Below, piece after piece: positions 1-9,691 of a stretch of DNA of 64,000 bases. Position 1 is the first letter of the stretch. Each line of letters begins with the position of its first letter. Origin of the DNA: CAYOHR01 sp964512145 (lineage in GTDB: Bacteria; Bacteroidota; Bacteroidia; Flavobacteriales_G; JALEGO01); contig CAZEIM010000001.1 in assembly GCA_964512145.1 (NCBI GenBank), positions 62,001-126,000 of the forward strand, in the 5' to 3' direction. The notes under the pieces were generated by a model. It saw only the letters and a program-made list of their open reading frames with translations. It was not told the DNA's origin and did no database searches. Made by a program: the position numbers and the translations under genes.

Positions 1-1
1 A

Positions 2-526
2 TTCGAATATTCTTCTTCAAAAAATGTATCTAAAAACTTTTATTCAAATATTCATCATATTCACAATACTTATACTCCATTACACAAACCTATAACTTTA
101 GTTATTAAATTAACACGAGAAGCTCAAGATAATAGCAAACTTTTTGTTGCATCTATAGAAGGAGATAGGTATACTTATGAAGGTGGTAAGGTAGAAAATG
201 GATATATAACTGCTCAATTAAAAAATTTTGGCTCGTATGCCGTGTTGTCTGATACTATTGCGCCATATATCGGAGTTTTAAAATTACCTAATTCAAAAAA
301 CAAAAATATTTCATTTAAAATTTCTGACAATTTATCAGGAATTTCAAATTATAAATTAATGATTTCAAATTATTGGTTGTTAGCTGAATATGAATATAAG
401 AATCATACTTTAACATATACACCGGATGAATATTTTCCTAAAATAAAAGGTCAGCAAGATTTAATATTAGAAGTAACCGATAAACTTGGTAACAAAAGAG
501 TATATAAAACGAAAGTTATTTTATAA
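2..526 (+). CDS. M23-family metallopeptidase, C-terminal end (partial)
   Basis: The frame is open from the first bases of the window to a TAA at 524-526, so only the last 174 residues are visible. They include 'HNTYTPLHKPITLVIKL', 'FGSYAVLSDTIAPYI', 'FKISDNLSGISNYKLMI' and 'LEVTDKLGNKRVYKT'. This is the beta-sandwich tail I associate with Bacteroidota LytM/M23 endopeptidases, which cut peptide cross-links in peptidoglycan from the periplasm. The zinc-binding HxxxD and HxH motifs would lie upstream, outside the window, so catalytic competence cannot be judged. The next gene starts 3 bases after the stop, so the two are probably co-transcribed. The family call rests on the tail alone. Confidence 0.62.
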   Translation, partial: FEYSSSKNVSKNFYSNIHHIHNTYTPLHKPITLVIKLTREAQDNSKLFVASIEGDRYTYEGGKVENGYITAQLKNFGSYAVLSDTIAPYIGVLKLPNSKNKNISFKISDNLSGISNYKLMISNYWLLAEYEYKNHTLTYTPDEYFPKIKGQQDLILEVTDKLGNKRVYKTKVIL

Positions 527-529
527 ATT

Positions 530-1384
530 ATGATTAGAAAACACATCATTTCTAAAGAACAAGGTTTTACTTTATTTACCAATGAAAGTTCAAAGTTTAT
601 TAAAATTAAAGGAATAGATATTCATTATAGAGATGAAGGCGATGGTACTCCCATTTTATTAATACATGGGCTAGGAGGGTCATTGCATAATTGGGATAAA
701 ATCACTAGCCATTTAGTAAAACACTTTAGGGTAATTCGTATTGATTTACCAGGTTTTGGACTAAGTGGGTATTTTGATGGAATAGACGTTCATACTATTG
801 TTGATTTAATTCATGAATTTACTAATTCTATAAATATTAATAATACTCATATTGTTGGAAATTCTTTAGGAGGATGGATAACATGGGAGTTCGCTATTAA
901 GTATAAGGAAAAAGTAAATAAACTAGTTTTAATGAATTCTGCAGGTTTTTTTGGTGGCAAAGAGAGGATCCCCACATTTGAAATTATTAAGCGACCTGTT
1001 TTTAAAAAAATAATGAAAAGAGGAGTGCCCCGATTATTAATTTCCGTTATTTTGAGAAGGCAGGTTTATTATAAAAATAGAGTTTCTAAGGCTATGATAG
1101 AAAAATATTATAAAATGATAAATATTGAAGGAAATTTTGAAAGATTATTTTCAATTGCAAAGGTAGATTTAAAGCCAAATGTAGATTTATTGCATACTAT
1201 TCAAAATCCCACTTTAATTATATGGGGGAAGCAAGATACTACTCAACCCGTTGAATATGCTTATGAATTTAAAAAGAGAATTCCTCAGGCAGAAATAGAA
1301 ATTTACGACAAAGTAGGACATATACCTATGATTGAGGAGCCTCACCGAACTTTTGCTGATGTATTATCTTTTTTAATAAGATAA
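530..1384 (+). CDS. alpha/beta-fold hydrolase
   Basis: A 284-residue alpha/beta hydrolase without a signal peptide, so probably cytoplasmic. The oxyanion loop 'LLIHGLGG' is at residues 43-50. The nucleophile elbow 'VGNSLGG' puts the catalytic Ser at 112. The acid is Asp236 in 'IWGKQDTTQP' and the base His264 in 'DKVGHIPM'. All three triad residues are present, and the length is normal for the family. The substrate cannot be read from sequence; relatives include esterases, haloperoxidase-like enzymes and C-C bond hydrolases. It starts 3 bases after the peptidase stop and ends convergent with the BNR-repeat gene, 7 bases away. Confidence 0.88.
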   Translation: MIRKHIISKEQGFTLFTNESSKFIKIKGIDIHYRDEGDGTPILLIHGLGGSLHNWDKITSHLVKHFRVIRIDLPGFGLSGYFDGIDVHTIVDLIHEFTNSININNTHIVGNSLGGWITWEFAIKYKEKVNKLVLMNSAGFFGGKERIPTFEIIKRPVFKKIMKRGVPRLLISVILRRQVYYKNRVSKAMIEKYYKMINIEGNFERLFSIAKVDLKPNVDLLHTIQNPTLIIWGKQDTTQPVEYAYEFKKRIPQAEIEIYDKVGHIPMIEEPHRTFADVLSFLIR

Positions 1385-1391
1385 TTTAAGA

Positions 1392-3176
1392 TTACTTTAC
1401 TACGTTAAAAATTCTTGTATTTATTATCCCTAATTCATCCCTGATGTTTAAAATATACATTCCTGCTGCTAAATCGGGTAAATTTATTGGGTAAAGTTTT
1501 TTCCCTTTTTCAATCGGAGTTTTTTCATAAATAAGCAAAACTCCTTTCGTGTTGAATATTTTGATATCTAATTCATTTATTTGGGTGCTTTCAATTTGTA
1601 TTTGAAGAGTTTCTTTAACAGGATTTGGATAAATATTAAACGAATATTGTAAAGAATTAATTGGAAATAATTCAACAGGAGTTGAAATACAGTGATTTTT
1701 TTTAACTAAGTAAACATTTGTATTTCCTGAACTACCATCGCACCATATTGAAAATATATCACAACCCATTTGAACACTTGTGTTATAGTCTCCATAAAAA
1801 TCACTACTTGTTTGTGCTCCTGAAAAATCTGTATAATTATTGGAAATAACTTGATAATTTGATAATGTTAATCCTGAATCTATTGAGTGAAGTAATAAAT
1901 AGTCTGATAAATATGAGCTCCTGTCTACTCTGTACCACGAAATAGATAGATATCCTGAGTCGGCTGAGATATTGGGCATAAGATGATAATAATTCCCCAT
2001 ACTTACAGAGTCTCCAAATTCTATTGGTAGTGTCCAATTATCCCCTCTGTTGTGAGATAAGGCATAAAATGAATGCACATCATTATTAGACATATCAGAC
2101 CAAGCAATATATATATTATGATTATCTACCGCCAAACTTACAGCACTATTGTCTCTGCTATGTACTAAGTGTCCTGATGAATTTGGTAAAGTTGTTTTGG
2201 CATCGGCAATTTTTTGTGGAAAACTAAAAGAATTTGCCCCATCTGTTGATTTTGTATAATACACTCCTCCTACTCCAGTACTTTGCTGAAAAACCATACA
2301 GGACAAATGAACTGTTCCCAACTCATCTACTAAAACATTACCAAATTGAGTGGCGTTATTACCTATTTTTGGTACAGCCGCTATTGCGGTATCTAAAAAT
2401 CCATTATTTAAAGGGGGTTTTACCATAACAATTTGCCCGGGATTAGATAGTTTATTGCCTAAATATATTGCACTTAAATAAACATTACCATGGTGTGGGC
2501 CATTTGTTTTATCTACAGTCATCCATTGTCTGTCAATTAAATCTCCAGAAAATAAACTTCCCTCGTATACGATATGGTCATTTATATCGGAAGGAATATT
2601 AAATGTAATTCCCCCATCTGTAGAGTATGCATAAAACATACTTAATTTTAAATTTAATAAGTTTCCGTTTAAATATAGCCAGGTCATATGGAGTGTTCCA
2701 TTTGCATCAAATACAAAAACGGGGTCACCTCCGCCTAAAGATTGTTTTCCTAGGTTATTTAAGGTTTGTAATGTACTGAATATGCTTTTAGTCCAATTTA
2801 AACCTCCATCAAATGAATAATATACGGGCATATCTAAGGTAGATCCAACTTGTTCCATATAAGTTACTACAATATGATTCATGTTTAATGGGTTTATAGC
2901 AATAAAGGGCTCTGCACCAAATCCAAAGTTGTTACTTGATTTAGGATTAATTTGGTTATTTTCTAAATAACTTTCAAGATCATTTTGATGTTTCAAAATA
3001 GATTGTAAATCATTGTTTTTATAATCTTCCCATGCATTTAATATATATTTTTTGATAGATTTATCTCGAACTTTTTCATCTATTACTTCTTCAATATGAT
3101 TATAGTATTTATTTTGACAAATTGTTGAATAACTTAATGAGAACAAAAAAATAGTAATCGCAGTATATTTTAGCAT
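1392..3176 (-). CDS. Secreted BNR/sialidase-like repeat protein with T9SS sorting domain
   Basis: 594 residues. The N-terminus 'MLKYTAITIFLFSLSYSTICQ' (written here in two parts: MLKYTAITIF, LFSLSYSTICQ) is a signal peptide. The middle holds several Asp-box (BNR) motifs: 'YSFDGGLNWTKS', 'YSTDGGITF', 'STDGANSFS', 'SHNRGDNWTLP' and 'SIDSGLTLS', which implies a six-bladed sialidase-type propeller. The end, from 'FNIYPNPVKETLQIQ', is a T9SS type A domain, so the protein should be exported through the outer membrane. I do not see a clear arginine triad for sialic acid, so it may be a binding propeller and not an active sialidase. It is divergent from the next gene across 83 bases. Confidence 0.8.
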   Translation of the reverse strand: MLKYTAITIFLFSLSYSTICQNKYYNHIEEVIDEKVRDKSIKKYILNAWEDYKNNDLQSILKHQNDLESYLENNQINPKSSNNFGFGAEPFIAINPLNMNHIVVTYMEQVGSTLDMPVYYSFDGGLNWTKSIFSTLQTLNNLGKQSLGGGDPVFVFDANGTLHMTWLYLNGNLLNLKLSMFYAYSTDGGITFNIPSDINDHIVYEGSLFSGDLIDRQWMTVDKTNGPHHGNVYLSAIYLGNKLSNPGQIVMVKPPLNNGFLDTAIAAVPKIGNNATQFGNVLVDELGTVHLSCMVFQQSTGVGGVYYTKSTDGANSFSFPQKIADAKTTLPNSSGHLVHSRDNSAVSLAVDNHNIYIAWSDMSNNDVHSFYALSHNRGDNWTLPIEFGDSVSMGNYYHLMPNISADSGYLSISWYRVDRSSYLSDYLLLHSIDSGLTLSNYQVISNNYTDFSGAQTSSDFYGDYNTSVQMGCDIFSIWCDGSSGNTNVYLVKKNHCISTPVELFPINSLQYSFNIYPNPVKETLQIQIESTQINELDIKIFNTKGVLLIYEKTPIEKGKKLYPINLPDLAAGMYILNIRDELGIINTRIFNVVK

Positions 3177-3259
3177 ATGATATTTTTATAAATGTATTAG
3201 TATTGTAAAAATAAATATTTTAATGTAAAGTAACTTAAAATTGAATATTTCGTAATAGC

Positions 3260-4030
3260 ATGAAAAAAAATAATATGGAAAAAAAGCAAAATAATTTAGT
3301 TAGAAATTTATTAATAGTGAGTAATGTGGTGTTCTTTTTACTTTTTTTAAGAGGTTGTTTGTTTACACCAAAATGTCCGGATACTGTTGTTCAGAATAAT
3401 GTGGCTGAAGAAATTTCGGAGAAAAATAACACCCATGAAATCGTAAGTAATGATACCGTTGAAAAGTCAGAAATCAATGAAGTAGCAGAGGAACCACAAA
3501 ATAATTCCGTGATAATAAATGAAGAACCCACATTATCAACAATAAAACAAGAGCCTGTATCAACCGAAGAAAAAAAAGAAAATGAAATATGGGAAAAAGC
3601 TAAGAAGAATAAAACACTGTATTCTTATAATGAGTATTTAAAAAAATTCCCCAATGGTAAACATAAAGACGAAGCAGAGAAGGCAATAGTAGATTATGAA
3701 GTAAACGATATTTTTAATAAAGACTATAAAAGTTTACCCCCAATGGATTACAAAACCCCAAAGGGTGGAGTTAATAAGTCGACTAGTTTAGTAGAAGTTA
3801 AAAATGATACCGATTTTGATTTAATTATTCGTTACAGTGGACCTCAAAGTTATAAGGTTACTTTAAAATCTCAAGAAAAGAAAACATTTACATTAGCCAA
3901 TGGAGATTACAAAATGACTGCAACGGTGAATGCAGAACATGTTAAAAACTATGGAAGTTTTGAGAAATTACAAGGTATGAATTACTACAGTGAGTTTTAT
4001 TTAAAAAGTAAAGAAGTACCTAATCCTTAA
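3260..4030 (+). CDS. Membrane-anchored protein of unknown function
   Basis: 256 residues, no named function. One hydrophobic segment at about residues 17-35 ('LLIVSNVVFFLLFLRGCLF') is probably a signal anchor. A Cys follows it, but without a good lipobox. Residues about 45-110 are Glu/Asn/Lys-rich linker. Around 113-140 'WEKAKKNKTLYSYNEYLKKFPNGKHKDEA' (WEKAKKNKTLYSYNEY then LKKFPNGKHKDEA) matches the short helical motif seen in many Bacteroidota tail and caspase-associated proteins. The C-terminal ~85 residues ('VEVKNDTDFDLIIRYSG') look like a small beta domain. The ATG at 3260 follows AT-rich sequence without a Shine-Dalgarno motif. Its stop overlaps the stop of the convergent TonB receptor by 4 bases. 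Confidence 0.6.
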   Translation: MKKNNMEKKQNNLVRNLLIVSNVVFFLLFLRGCLFTPKCPDTVVQNNVAEEISEKNNTHEIVSNDTVEKSEINEVAEEPQNNSVIINEEPTLSTIKQEPVSTEEKKENEIWEKAKKNKTLYSYNEYLKKFPNGKHKDEAEKAIVDYEVNDIFNKDYKSLPPMDYKTPKGGVNKSTSLVEVKNDTDFDLIIRYSGPQSYKVTLKSQEKKTFTLANGDYKMTATVNAEHVKNYGSFEKLQGMNYYSEFYLKSKEVPNP

Positions 4031-6342
4031 AAAGTCCAGTTAAATCCAACGGTTGGGAGTAGAGGCAATTGATCTACTCGTTCGTAGTTAATTCTGTCGA
4101 AGTAAAATATGTTATTTCTATTATACAAATTAGTTGCACCAATATTTACTTCTAATTCAGAAAAATCTCCGAAGTAAAACTTTTTAGAAATGTTTATGTC
4201 AAAACGATGATAATCAGGTAATCTTCCTGCATTTAAATCTCCATAATAAATTCCTAATTCGCCATTTGAAGATGTATAATTAGTATTTATACCATCACTA
4301 AATGTAAATTGTTCGTAAAAGCCTTGAGTTTGAGTGAAAGGTAACCCAGAACCATAATTCCATCGAACGCTTAATTCCCAATTTAAGTCTTTACCAAATT
4401 TATAATTACCCACTAAATTTATATTATGTCGTCTATCGAAAATAGGAGGATAGGTGTTTATACCATCAAACCTGTTTGATTTCATCCAAGAATATACAGC
4501 CCAAAGATAGGCTCTTTTAAACTCGTATTTTAGAACAAGATCAACCCCATAAGCATCTCCGGTTTCTATAATAAAGTCTTTCCGTAAAATTTGAGGTCGG
4601 AATGAATTTTCAGCGTTATCTTCAAATATTTTGTTTCGATTTATATTTGATAATTGATTAAACCATTTGTAATACCCTTCAACATTTAAATTTATGCGTG
4701 AAGTAACATCTATTTCTATTCCACCAATGGCGTGAGTGGCTTTTTGAAGTTCGTGGTTTCGAGCACGCACTGTGCCATTTTTATAATAAATACTATCTTG
4801 TAAACTTTCGGGACCTGATAAAAATCCGTTAAAAATATTTACAACATCTCTTTCTGAATTAGCACTGATTAAATTTTGAGAATATATTCCTCCTGCAGCT
4901 TTTAAACGCATATTATTTGTTACGTTATATTTAATTCCTATTCGAGGTTCGGGTGAAAATGTGTTTAGTGATGCGTAATATTGTATTCTCATCCCTGGAT
5001 CTAAAATTAGATTACCTAAGGTAATTTTATATTTTAAAAATCCAGATAATTCAGTAGTAAAAGCTTCTTGAGAAATGGTTCGGTTAAAATCGTTTACAAA
5101 TTTAAAATTGGTTGAAAATCCAAGGAGTTGAAATCCATATTTTAATTCATTTTTTCCCTGAAATGAAGTGAAATTCATATCAAAATTAAATCCGTCAATA
5201 GCACTAAAGCGCTCTCCTTTATTTGCCTCAAGTAAGGTAATGTCGTATTGAGAATAAGAAAAGCTTCCATCTATTAATGTAGCAGAAGCCTCTGGTATAA
5301 GCACGAAATTTGAACCAATGCCCCAAGTTTTCCAGTTTAAATCAGAAATTGCTTTCCAAGTAACCTGATCGTTAAAGTTAAAGCCAAAGAGGTTAAATTT
5401 ACTACCGTTACTTCCATTGAATGAAATTTTTCCGTACACATCGGTAAAACTAAAGGGTATCCCTGAGCTGTCAACATACGGATAAAATACTTTTGAAGAC
5501 TGATCGAGATACGATTTTTTTCCGGTTAATATAAAGGAAGATGAGCCTTTACTTTCATCGGTTACTTTTTTTAGAGGGCCTTCTAATATCACTTTTGAGC
5601 CAAATGTGTTTGCGCCAACTTTTCCTCCAAAACGTTTTTTGTTTCCATCGCGAGTAGTGATATCCATAACCGATGAAATTCTACCTCCGTATTGAGCATT
5701 AAATCCTCCGGTATATACATCTGCATTTCTCATGATATCGGTTTCAAATACAGAAAAAAGCCCAATAGTATGAAAAGGGTTGTAAATAATCATGCCATCT
5801 AATAAAACTTTGTTCTGTATAGGTGCCCCACCTCTAATGTATAGTTGCCCTCCTTGATCACCGGTAAACACAACCCCAGGTAAAACCTGAAGATATTGCG
5901 CAATATCCGCTTCACCTCCTATCGTAGGTAATTGCTTTATTTCTTTAGGAGTAATCTTGGTAACACTCATTTGAACTTGTGTTTTATTCTCTTCTTTTTC
6001 TGCTGAAACCTGAACTTCTTGTAATTGAACCGATGCTTGTTTTACATATAACTTTACGCTTTCAATTTGATCTTTTTTTACTGTAACACTTTTTTGAAGT
6101 GTATCATATCCAAGTCCGGATACTACAATAGTGTAAGTGCCCGCAGGCACTCTTGAAATGGTGAAAAAGCCATTTACATCGGTGGCTGCTCCTAAAGAAG
6201 TCCCTTTCAAAAATACGTTGGTAAAAATAATTGGCTCTCCTGTTTTTTCTTCGTAAATAAATCCCCTAATGGTTCCATTTCCTGTTTGCGAAAATAAATA
6301 CGAGCTCGAGAATAAAAATAAAAGTATTACTAACTGTCTCAT
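4027..6342 (-). CDS. TonB-dependent receptor with carboxypeptidase-like regulatory domain
   Basis: 771 residues. A signal peptide ('MRQLVILLFLFSSSYLFSQ') is followed by a CarboxypepD_reg beta-sandwich at about residues 22-110 ('GFIYEEKTGEPIIFTNVFL', 'VNGFFTISRVPAGTY'). The plug domain is at about 130-235 ('ADIAQYLQVLPGVVF', 'LYIRGGAPIQNKVLLDGM'), then a long beta-barrel ending in a C-terminal Phe ('PTVGFNWTF'). This is the SusC/outer-membrane receptor layout of Bacteroidota: TonB-driven uptake across the outer membrane. No SusD partner, TonB or regulator is adjacent, so the substrate is unknown. The length is on the short side for SusC-type and typical for general TonB receptors. Confidence 0.9.
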   Translation of the reverse strand: MRQLVILLFLFSSSYLFSQTGNGTIRGFIYEEKTGEPIIFTNVFLKGTSLGAATDVNGFFTISRVPAGTYTIVVSGLGYDTLQKSVTVKKDQIESVKLYVKQASVQLQEVQVSAEKEENKTQVQMSVTKITPKEIKQLPTIGGEADIAQYLQVLPGVVFTGDQGGQLYIRGGAPIQNKVLLDGMIIYNPFHTIGLFSVFETDIMRNADVYTGGFNAQYGGRISSVMDITTRDGNKKRFGGKVGANTFGSKVILEGPLKKVTDESKGSSSFILTGKKSYLDQSSKVFYPYVDSSGIPFSFTDVYGKISFNGSNGSKFNLFGFNFNDQVTWKAISDLNWKTWGIGSNFVLIPEASATLIDGSFSYSQYDITLLEANKGERFSAIDGFNFDMNFTSFQGKNELKYGFQLLGFSTNFKFVNDFNRTISQEAFTTELSGFLKYKITLGNLILDPGMRIQYYASLNTFSPEPRIGIKYNVTNNMRLKAAGGIYSQNLISANSERDVVNIFNGFLSGPESLQDSIYYKNGTVRARNHELQKATHAIGGIEIDVTSRINLNVEGYYKWFNQLSNINRNKIFEDNAENSFRPQILRKDFIIETGDAYGVDLVLKYEFKRAYLWAVYSWMKSNRFDGINTYPPIFDRRHNINLVGNYKFGKDLNWELSVRWNYGSGLPFTQTQGFYEQFTFSDGINTNYTSSNGELGIYYGDLNAGRLPDYHRFDINISKKFYFGDFSELEVNIGATNLYNRNNIFYFDRINYERVDQLPLLPTVGFNWTF

Positions 6343-6416
6343 GAATATACTATTTTGCGAACTTACTATTTTTTTAAGATATTATTTGATAACAGCGTAA
6401 AATTAACGCATATAAT

Positions 6417-6824
6417 TTAATTTTCAGATAGCTCTAAAACTCTATCAAACTCAGATTTAGAAATTGGCATGACCGATAAACGTCCCTGTTTAACTAAAGC
6501 CATATTTTGTAATATAATGTCTTGTTTAATAACTTCTAACGTTATGGGTTTTAACAGTGTTTTTATAGGCTTAATATCTACAGAAACCCAATTTGGATCT
6601 GTAGAGGTAGGATCTTGATAAAATTCTTTAATAACTTCGGCATATCCCACAATTTCTTTTCCTTCATTACTGTGATAAAACAATACCCAGTCGCCTTTTT
6701 TCATTGCTTTTAAATTGTTGCGTGCTTGGTAATTTCGAACTCCATCCCAAAAGGTTTTACCATCTTTTAAAAATTGTTCCCAAGAATATTTAAAAGGTTC
6801 AGATTTTACTAGCCAGTAGTTCAT
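6417..6824 (-). CDS. EVE-domain protein
   Basis: 135 residues from the ATG at 6824. An upstream in-frame TTG at 6839 would add five residues, but 'MNYWLVKSEP' is the usual family start. The fold is the EVE (PUA-like) domain: 'YWLVKSEPFKYSWEQF', 'FWDGVRNYQARNNLKAM', 'GDWVLFYHS' and 'KEIVGYAEV'. Family members bind modified bases in RNA or DNA; a few are linked to modified-DNA restriction, but stand-alone copies next to housekeeping genes are common. It sits 64 bases downstream of polA on the same strand. No restriction or modification genes are nearby, so a defence role is not indicated. Confidence 0.9.
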   Translation of the reverse strand: MNYWLVKSEPFKYSWEQFLKDGKTFWDGVRNYQARNNLKAMKKGDWVLFYHSNEGKEIVGYAEVIKEFYQDPTSTDPNWVSVDIKPIKTLLKPITLEVIKQDIILQNMALVKQGRLSVMPISKSEFDRVLELSEN

Positions 6825-6888
6825 GATTTTTTTCGGCAAATATACAAGGATGCTTTAATATTTTTAATTAAAAAATAAAGGCTTTATT

Positions 6889-9651
6889 TTAGTGAGCTTC
6901 TAACCAATTATTTCCCACTCCTACTTCAACATCTAGAGGGACAGATAATTTTACGGCATTTTCCATGTTTTCTTGAATAATTTTAACGACCTCTTCTTGT
7001 TCAGATTTTAACACATCAAATACCAACTCATCATGTACTTGTAAAATAAGTTTTGATTGAATGTTTTTTTGCTCAAATGTTTTATGGATTTTTATCATAG
7101 CCATTTTAATAATATCTGCAGCCGATCCTTGAATGGGGGCATTTACAGCATTTCTTTCAGCATGACCTCTTACAACAGCATTATTTGAATGAATATCTTG
7201 CAAATATCTTCTTCTCCCCATAATCGTTTCTACGTAACCGTTTTTTTTTGCAAATTCTATATTTTTTTTCATATACTCTTGAATAGAAGGGAATTGAGTG
7301 AAATAATTATCAATAATTTCTTTTGCTTCTGTTCTTGAAATTTGTAAATTTTGAGATAGTCCAAAAGGACCTTGTCCGTAAATTATTCCAAAGTTTACAG
7401 CTTTTGCCTTTATTCTCATTTCGCGCGTAACTTCTGTTTCTTTTACACCAAATACTTTAGCTGCTGTGGCTGCATGAATATCTTTTTTTTGTTTAAAAGC
7501 GAGCTTCATGTTTTCATCGTTGCTTAGTGCAGCAATAATTCGCAACTCAATTTGAGAATAATCGGCAGAAACTAAAATGTAATCGCTGTTTTTTGCCACA
7601 AAGGCTTTTCGTATTTCTCGACCCTCTTCTGTTTTTATGGGAATATTTTGCAGATTTGGGTTATTTGAACTTAATCTCCCAGTAGCAGCAACGGTTTGCA
7701 TAAAGCTGGTATGAATTCGGCCAGTTTTTGAATTAACCAATAAGGGTAGGGGATCAACATATGTGTTTTTTAGTTTTCTTAACATCCTGTATTGAAGAAT
7801 TAAATCAATTATTTGATGTTTATTTTTTAAGGTTACTAATACTTCTTCTCCTGTGGCATACTGACCTGTTTTTGTTTTTTTAGGTTTATCGATAATGTTT
7901 AATTTTTCATACAATACTTCGCCTAATTGTTTTGGCGAATCGATATTAAATTGCATGTTACATACCGAATAAATTTTTTCGGTTAATGTGTCTAGTTTTG
8001 ATTCTAGCTTTTTAGAATATTCTTGTAGAGCTAAAACATCAATATTTACTCCCTCACGCTCCATATTTGCCAAAATATTTGTTAAAGGCATTTCTAATTC
8101 AAAAAATAGTTTTTCTAAATTGTTTTGTAGCAGTTCAGGAGAGAAAACGTGCTTTAGTTGTAAGGTAATATCGGCATCTTCTGTCGCATATTCTGCAATT
8201 TCTGGTAATGCAACATCTTTCATGTTTTTTTGGTTTTTACCTTTTTCGCCAATAAGTTTTGTGATTGAAATAGGTTTATATTGTAAATAGGTTTCAGCCA
8301 GTAAGTCCATATTATGACGCATATCAGGCATAATAAGGTAATGAGCTATCATGGTGTCAAAAATAGGTTCGTGCACTTCAATTCCGTATTTATGTAATAT
8401 ATTGATATCATACTTAATATTTTGAGCAATTTTTAATTTTGAAGAGTCTTTAAAATATGGTTTTAATGTTAACAACATATTTTTACATTCTCCACTGAAA
8501 GGATATAATGGAATGTAATATCCAGTATGTGGTTTAGTGGAAAATGATAATCCTATAATTTCGGCTTCGTTTTCGTTTAAAGATGTTGTTTCTGTATCAA
8601 AGCAAAATTCATTGGATAAATCTAGTTCTTTGATTAATTCAAGCAACATATTTTCATCTAATATAATTTTATATTCATGAGGAACATCATCTATTTGTTT
8701 TAAATCTACATACTTTTCGTTGGTAATAGTATTACTTGTTTCTTCTGAAAATAATGAGGTTTGACCATTATGAATCACTTGCAAATCTTCACCCAATACT
8801 TTTTTAAGTAAACTTCTAAATTCCAATTCCGAAAATATTTTTTTAATCTTTTCTTTATCTGGTTCTTGCAATTCAAGTGAGGTCTGATCTAATGTTATGG
8901 GCGCATCTACCATAATGGTGGCTAATTTTTTAGAAATAACAGCTAATTCTTTATTTTCTGCAATCTTTTGACCTAGTTTACCGCCAATTTTGTCGACATT
9001 CTCTAAAATATTTTCTAAAGAGCCATATTCAGCTAAGAGTTTTTTTCCGGTTTTTTCACCTATTCCGGGAATTCCGGGGATGTTGTCAACGGCATCTCCC
9101 CATAAACTTAGTAAATCAATTACTTGAGAGGGAGTGCTTATTTCAAATTTTTTACACACCTCAGTAATACCCATTATTTCGGTCGGATTTCCCATTCTAC
9201 CCGGCTTATAAATAAAAATATTTTCACTAACTAATTGTCCGTAGTCTTTATCGGGAGTCATCATGTATACGGTAAATCCTTTTTTTTCGGCTTGTTTCGC
9301 CAAAGCACCAATTAAATCATCGGCTTCGAATCCTTCTTTAAAAATAACCGGAATATTAAATGCATCAATGATTTCCATAATTTGAGGAATGGCTAATTGA
9401 ATATCTTCTGGCATTTGCTCACGGTTGGCTTTATATTGTTCATAAATCGCTTCTCTTTCACCGGTTTCGGGTGAGTCAAAAACAACCGCAATGTGTGTAG
9501 GCTTTTCTTTTTGCAATACATCTAACAACGTATTGGTAAACCCAAACTGTGCAGAGGTGTTTTGTTTTTTTGAATTATAGCGGTGATTATTAGCAAAGGA
9601 AAAATAAGCTCGATAAATTAAAGCATAGGCATCCAACAAAAATAATTTCAT
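6889..9651 (-). CDS. polA: DNA polymerase I
   Basis: 920 residues with all three domains. The 5'-3' exonuclease is at about 1-290 ('LLDAYALIYRAYFSF', 'DNIPGIPGIGEKTGKKLL'). The 3'-5' proofreading domain is at about 325-510 and intact: Exo I 'FDTETTSL', Exo II 'AQNIKYDINIL', Exo III 'YATEDADIT'. The polymerase domain has motif A 'SADYSQIELRIIAAL', motif B 'RIKAKAVNFGIIYG' and motif C 'LQVHDELVFDV'. It fills gaps in repair and removes RNA primers. Unlike in some lineages, the proofreading motifs are not degraded. It lies 40 bases downstream of the PorP-like gene on the same strand. Confidence 0.98.
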   Translation of the reverse strand: MKLFLLDAYALIYRAYFSFANNHRYNSKKQNTSAQFGFTNTLLDVLQKEKPTHIAVVFDSPETGEREAIYEQYKANREQMPEDIQLAIPQIMEIIDAFNIPVIFKEGFEADDLIGALAKQAEKKGFTVYMMTPDKDYGQLVSENIFIYKPGRMGNPTEIMGITEVCKKFEISTPSQVIDLLSLWGDAVDNIPGIPGIGEKTGKKLLAEYGSLENILENVDKIGGKLGQKIAENKELAVISKKLATIMVDAPITLDQTSLELQEPDKEKIKKIFSELEFRSLLKKVLGEDLQVIHNGQTSLFSEETSNTITNEKYVDLKQIDDVPHEYKIILDENMLLELIKELDLSNEFCFDTETTSLNENEAEIIGLSFSTKPHTGYYIPLYPFSGECKNMLLTLKPYFKDSSKLKIAQNIKYDINILHKYGIEVHEPIFDTMIAHYLIMPDMRHNMDLLAETYLQYKPISITKLIGEKGKNQKNMKDVALPEIAEYATEDADITLQLKHVFSPELLQNNLEKLFFELEMPLTNILANMEREGVNIDVLALQEYSKKLESKLDTLTEKIYSVCNMQFNIDSPKQLGEVLYEKLNIIDKPKKTKTGQYATGEEVLVTLKNKHQIIDLILQYRMLRKLKNTYVDPLPLLVNSKTGRIHTSFMQTVAATGRLSSNNPNLQNIPIKTEEGREIRKAFVAKNSDYILVSADYSQIELRIIAALSNDENMKLAFKQKKDIHAATAAKVFGVKETEVTREMRIKAKAVNFGIIYGQGPFGLSQNLQISRTEAKEIIDNYFTQFPSIQEYMKKNIEFAKKNGYVETIMGRRRYLQDIHSNNAVVRGHAERNAVNAPIQGSAADIIKMAMIKIHKTFEQKNIQSKLILQVHDELVFDVLKSEQEEVVKIIQENMENAVKLSVPLDVEVGVGNNWLEAH

Positions 9652-9691
9652 GTTTTTTTATTTCAAACATACCAATTTGTATTGGAATTGA

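Noticed and set aside
6417..6839. EVE-domain protein as part of a modified-DNA restriction system
   Set aside because: No nuclease, methyltransferase or helicase gene lies near; the neighbours are polA and a TonB receptor.
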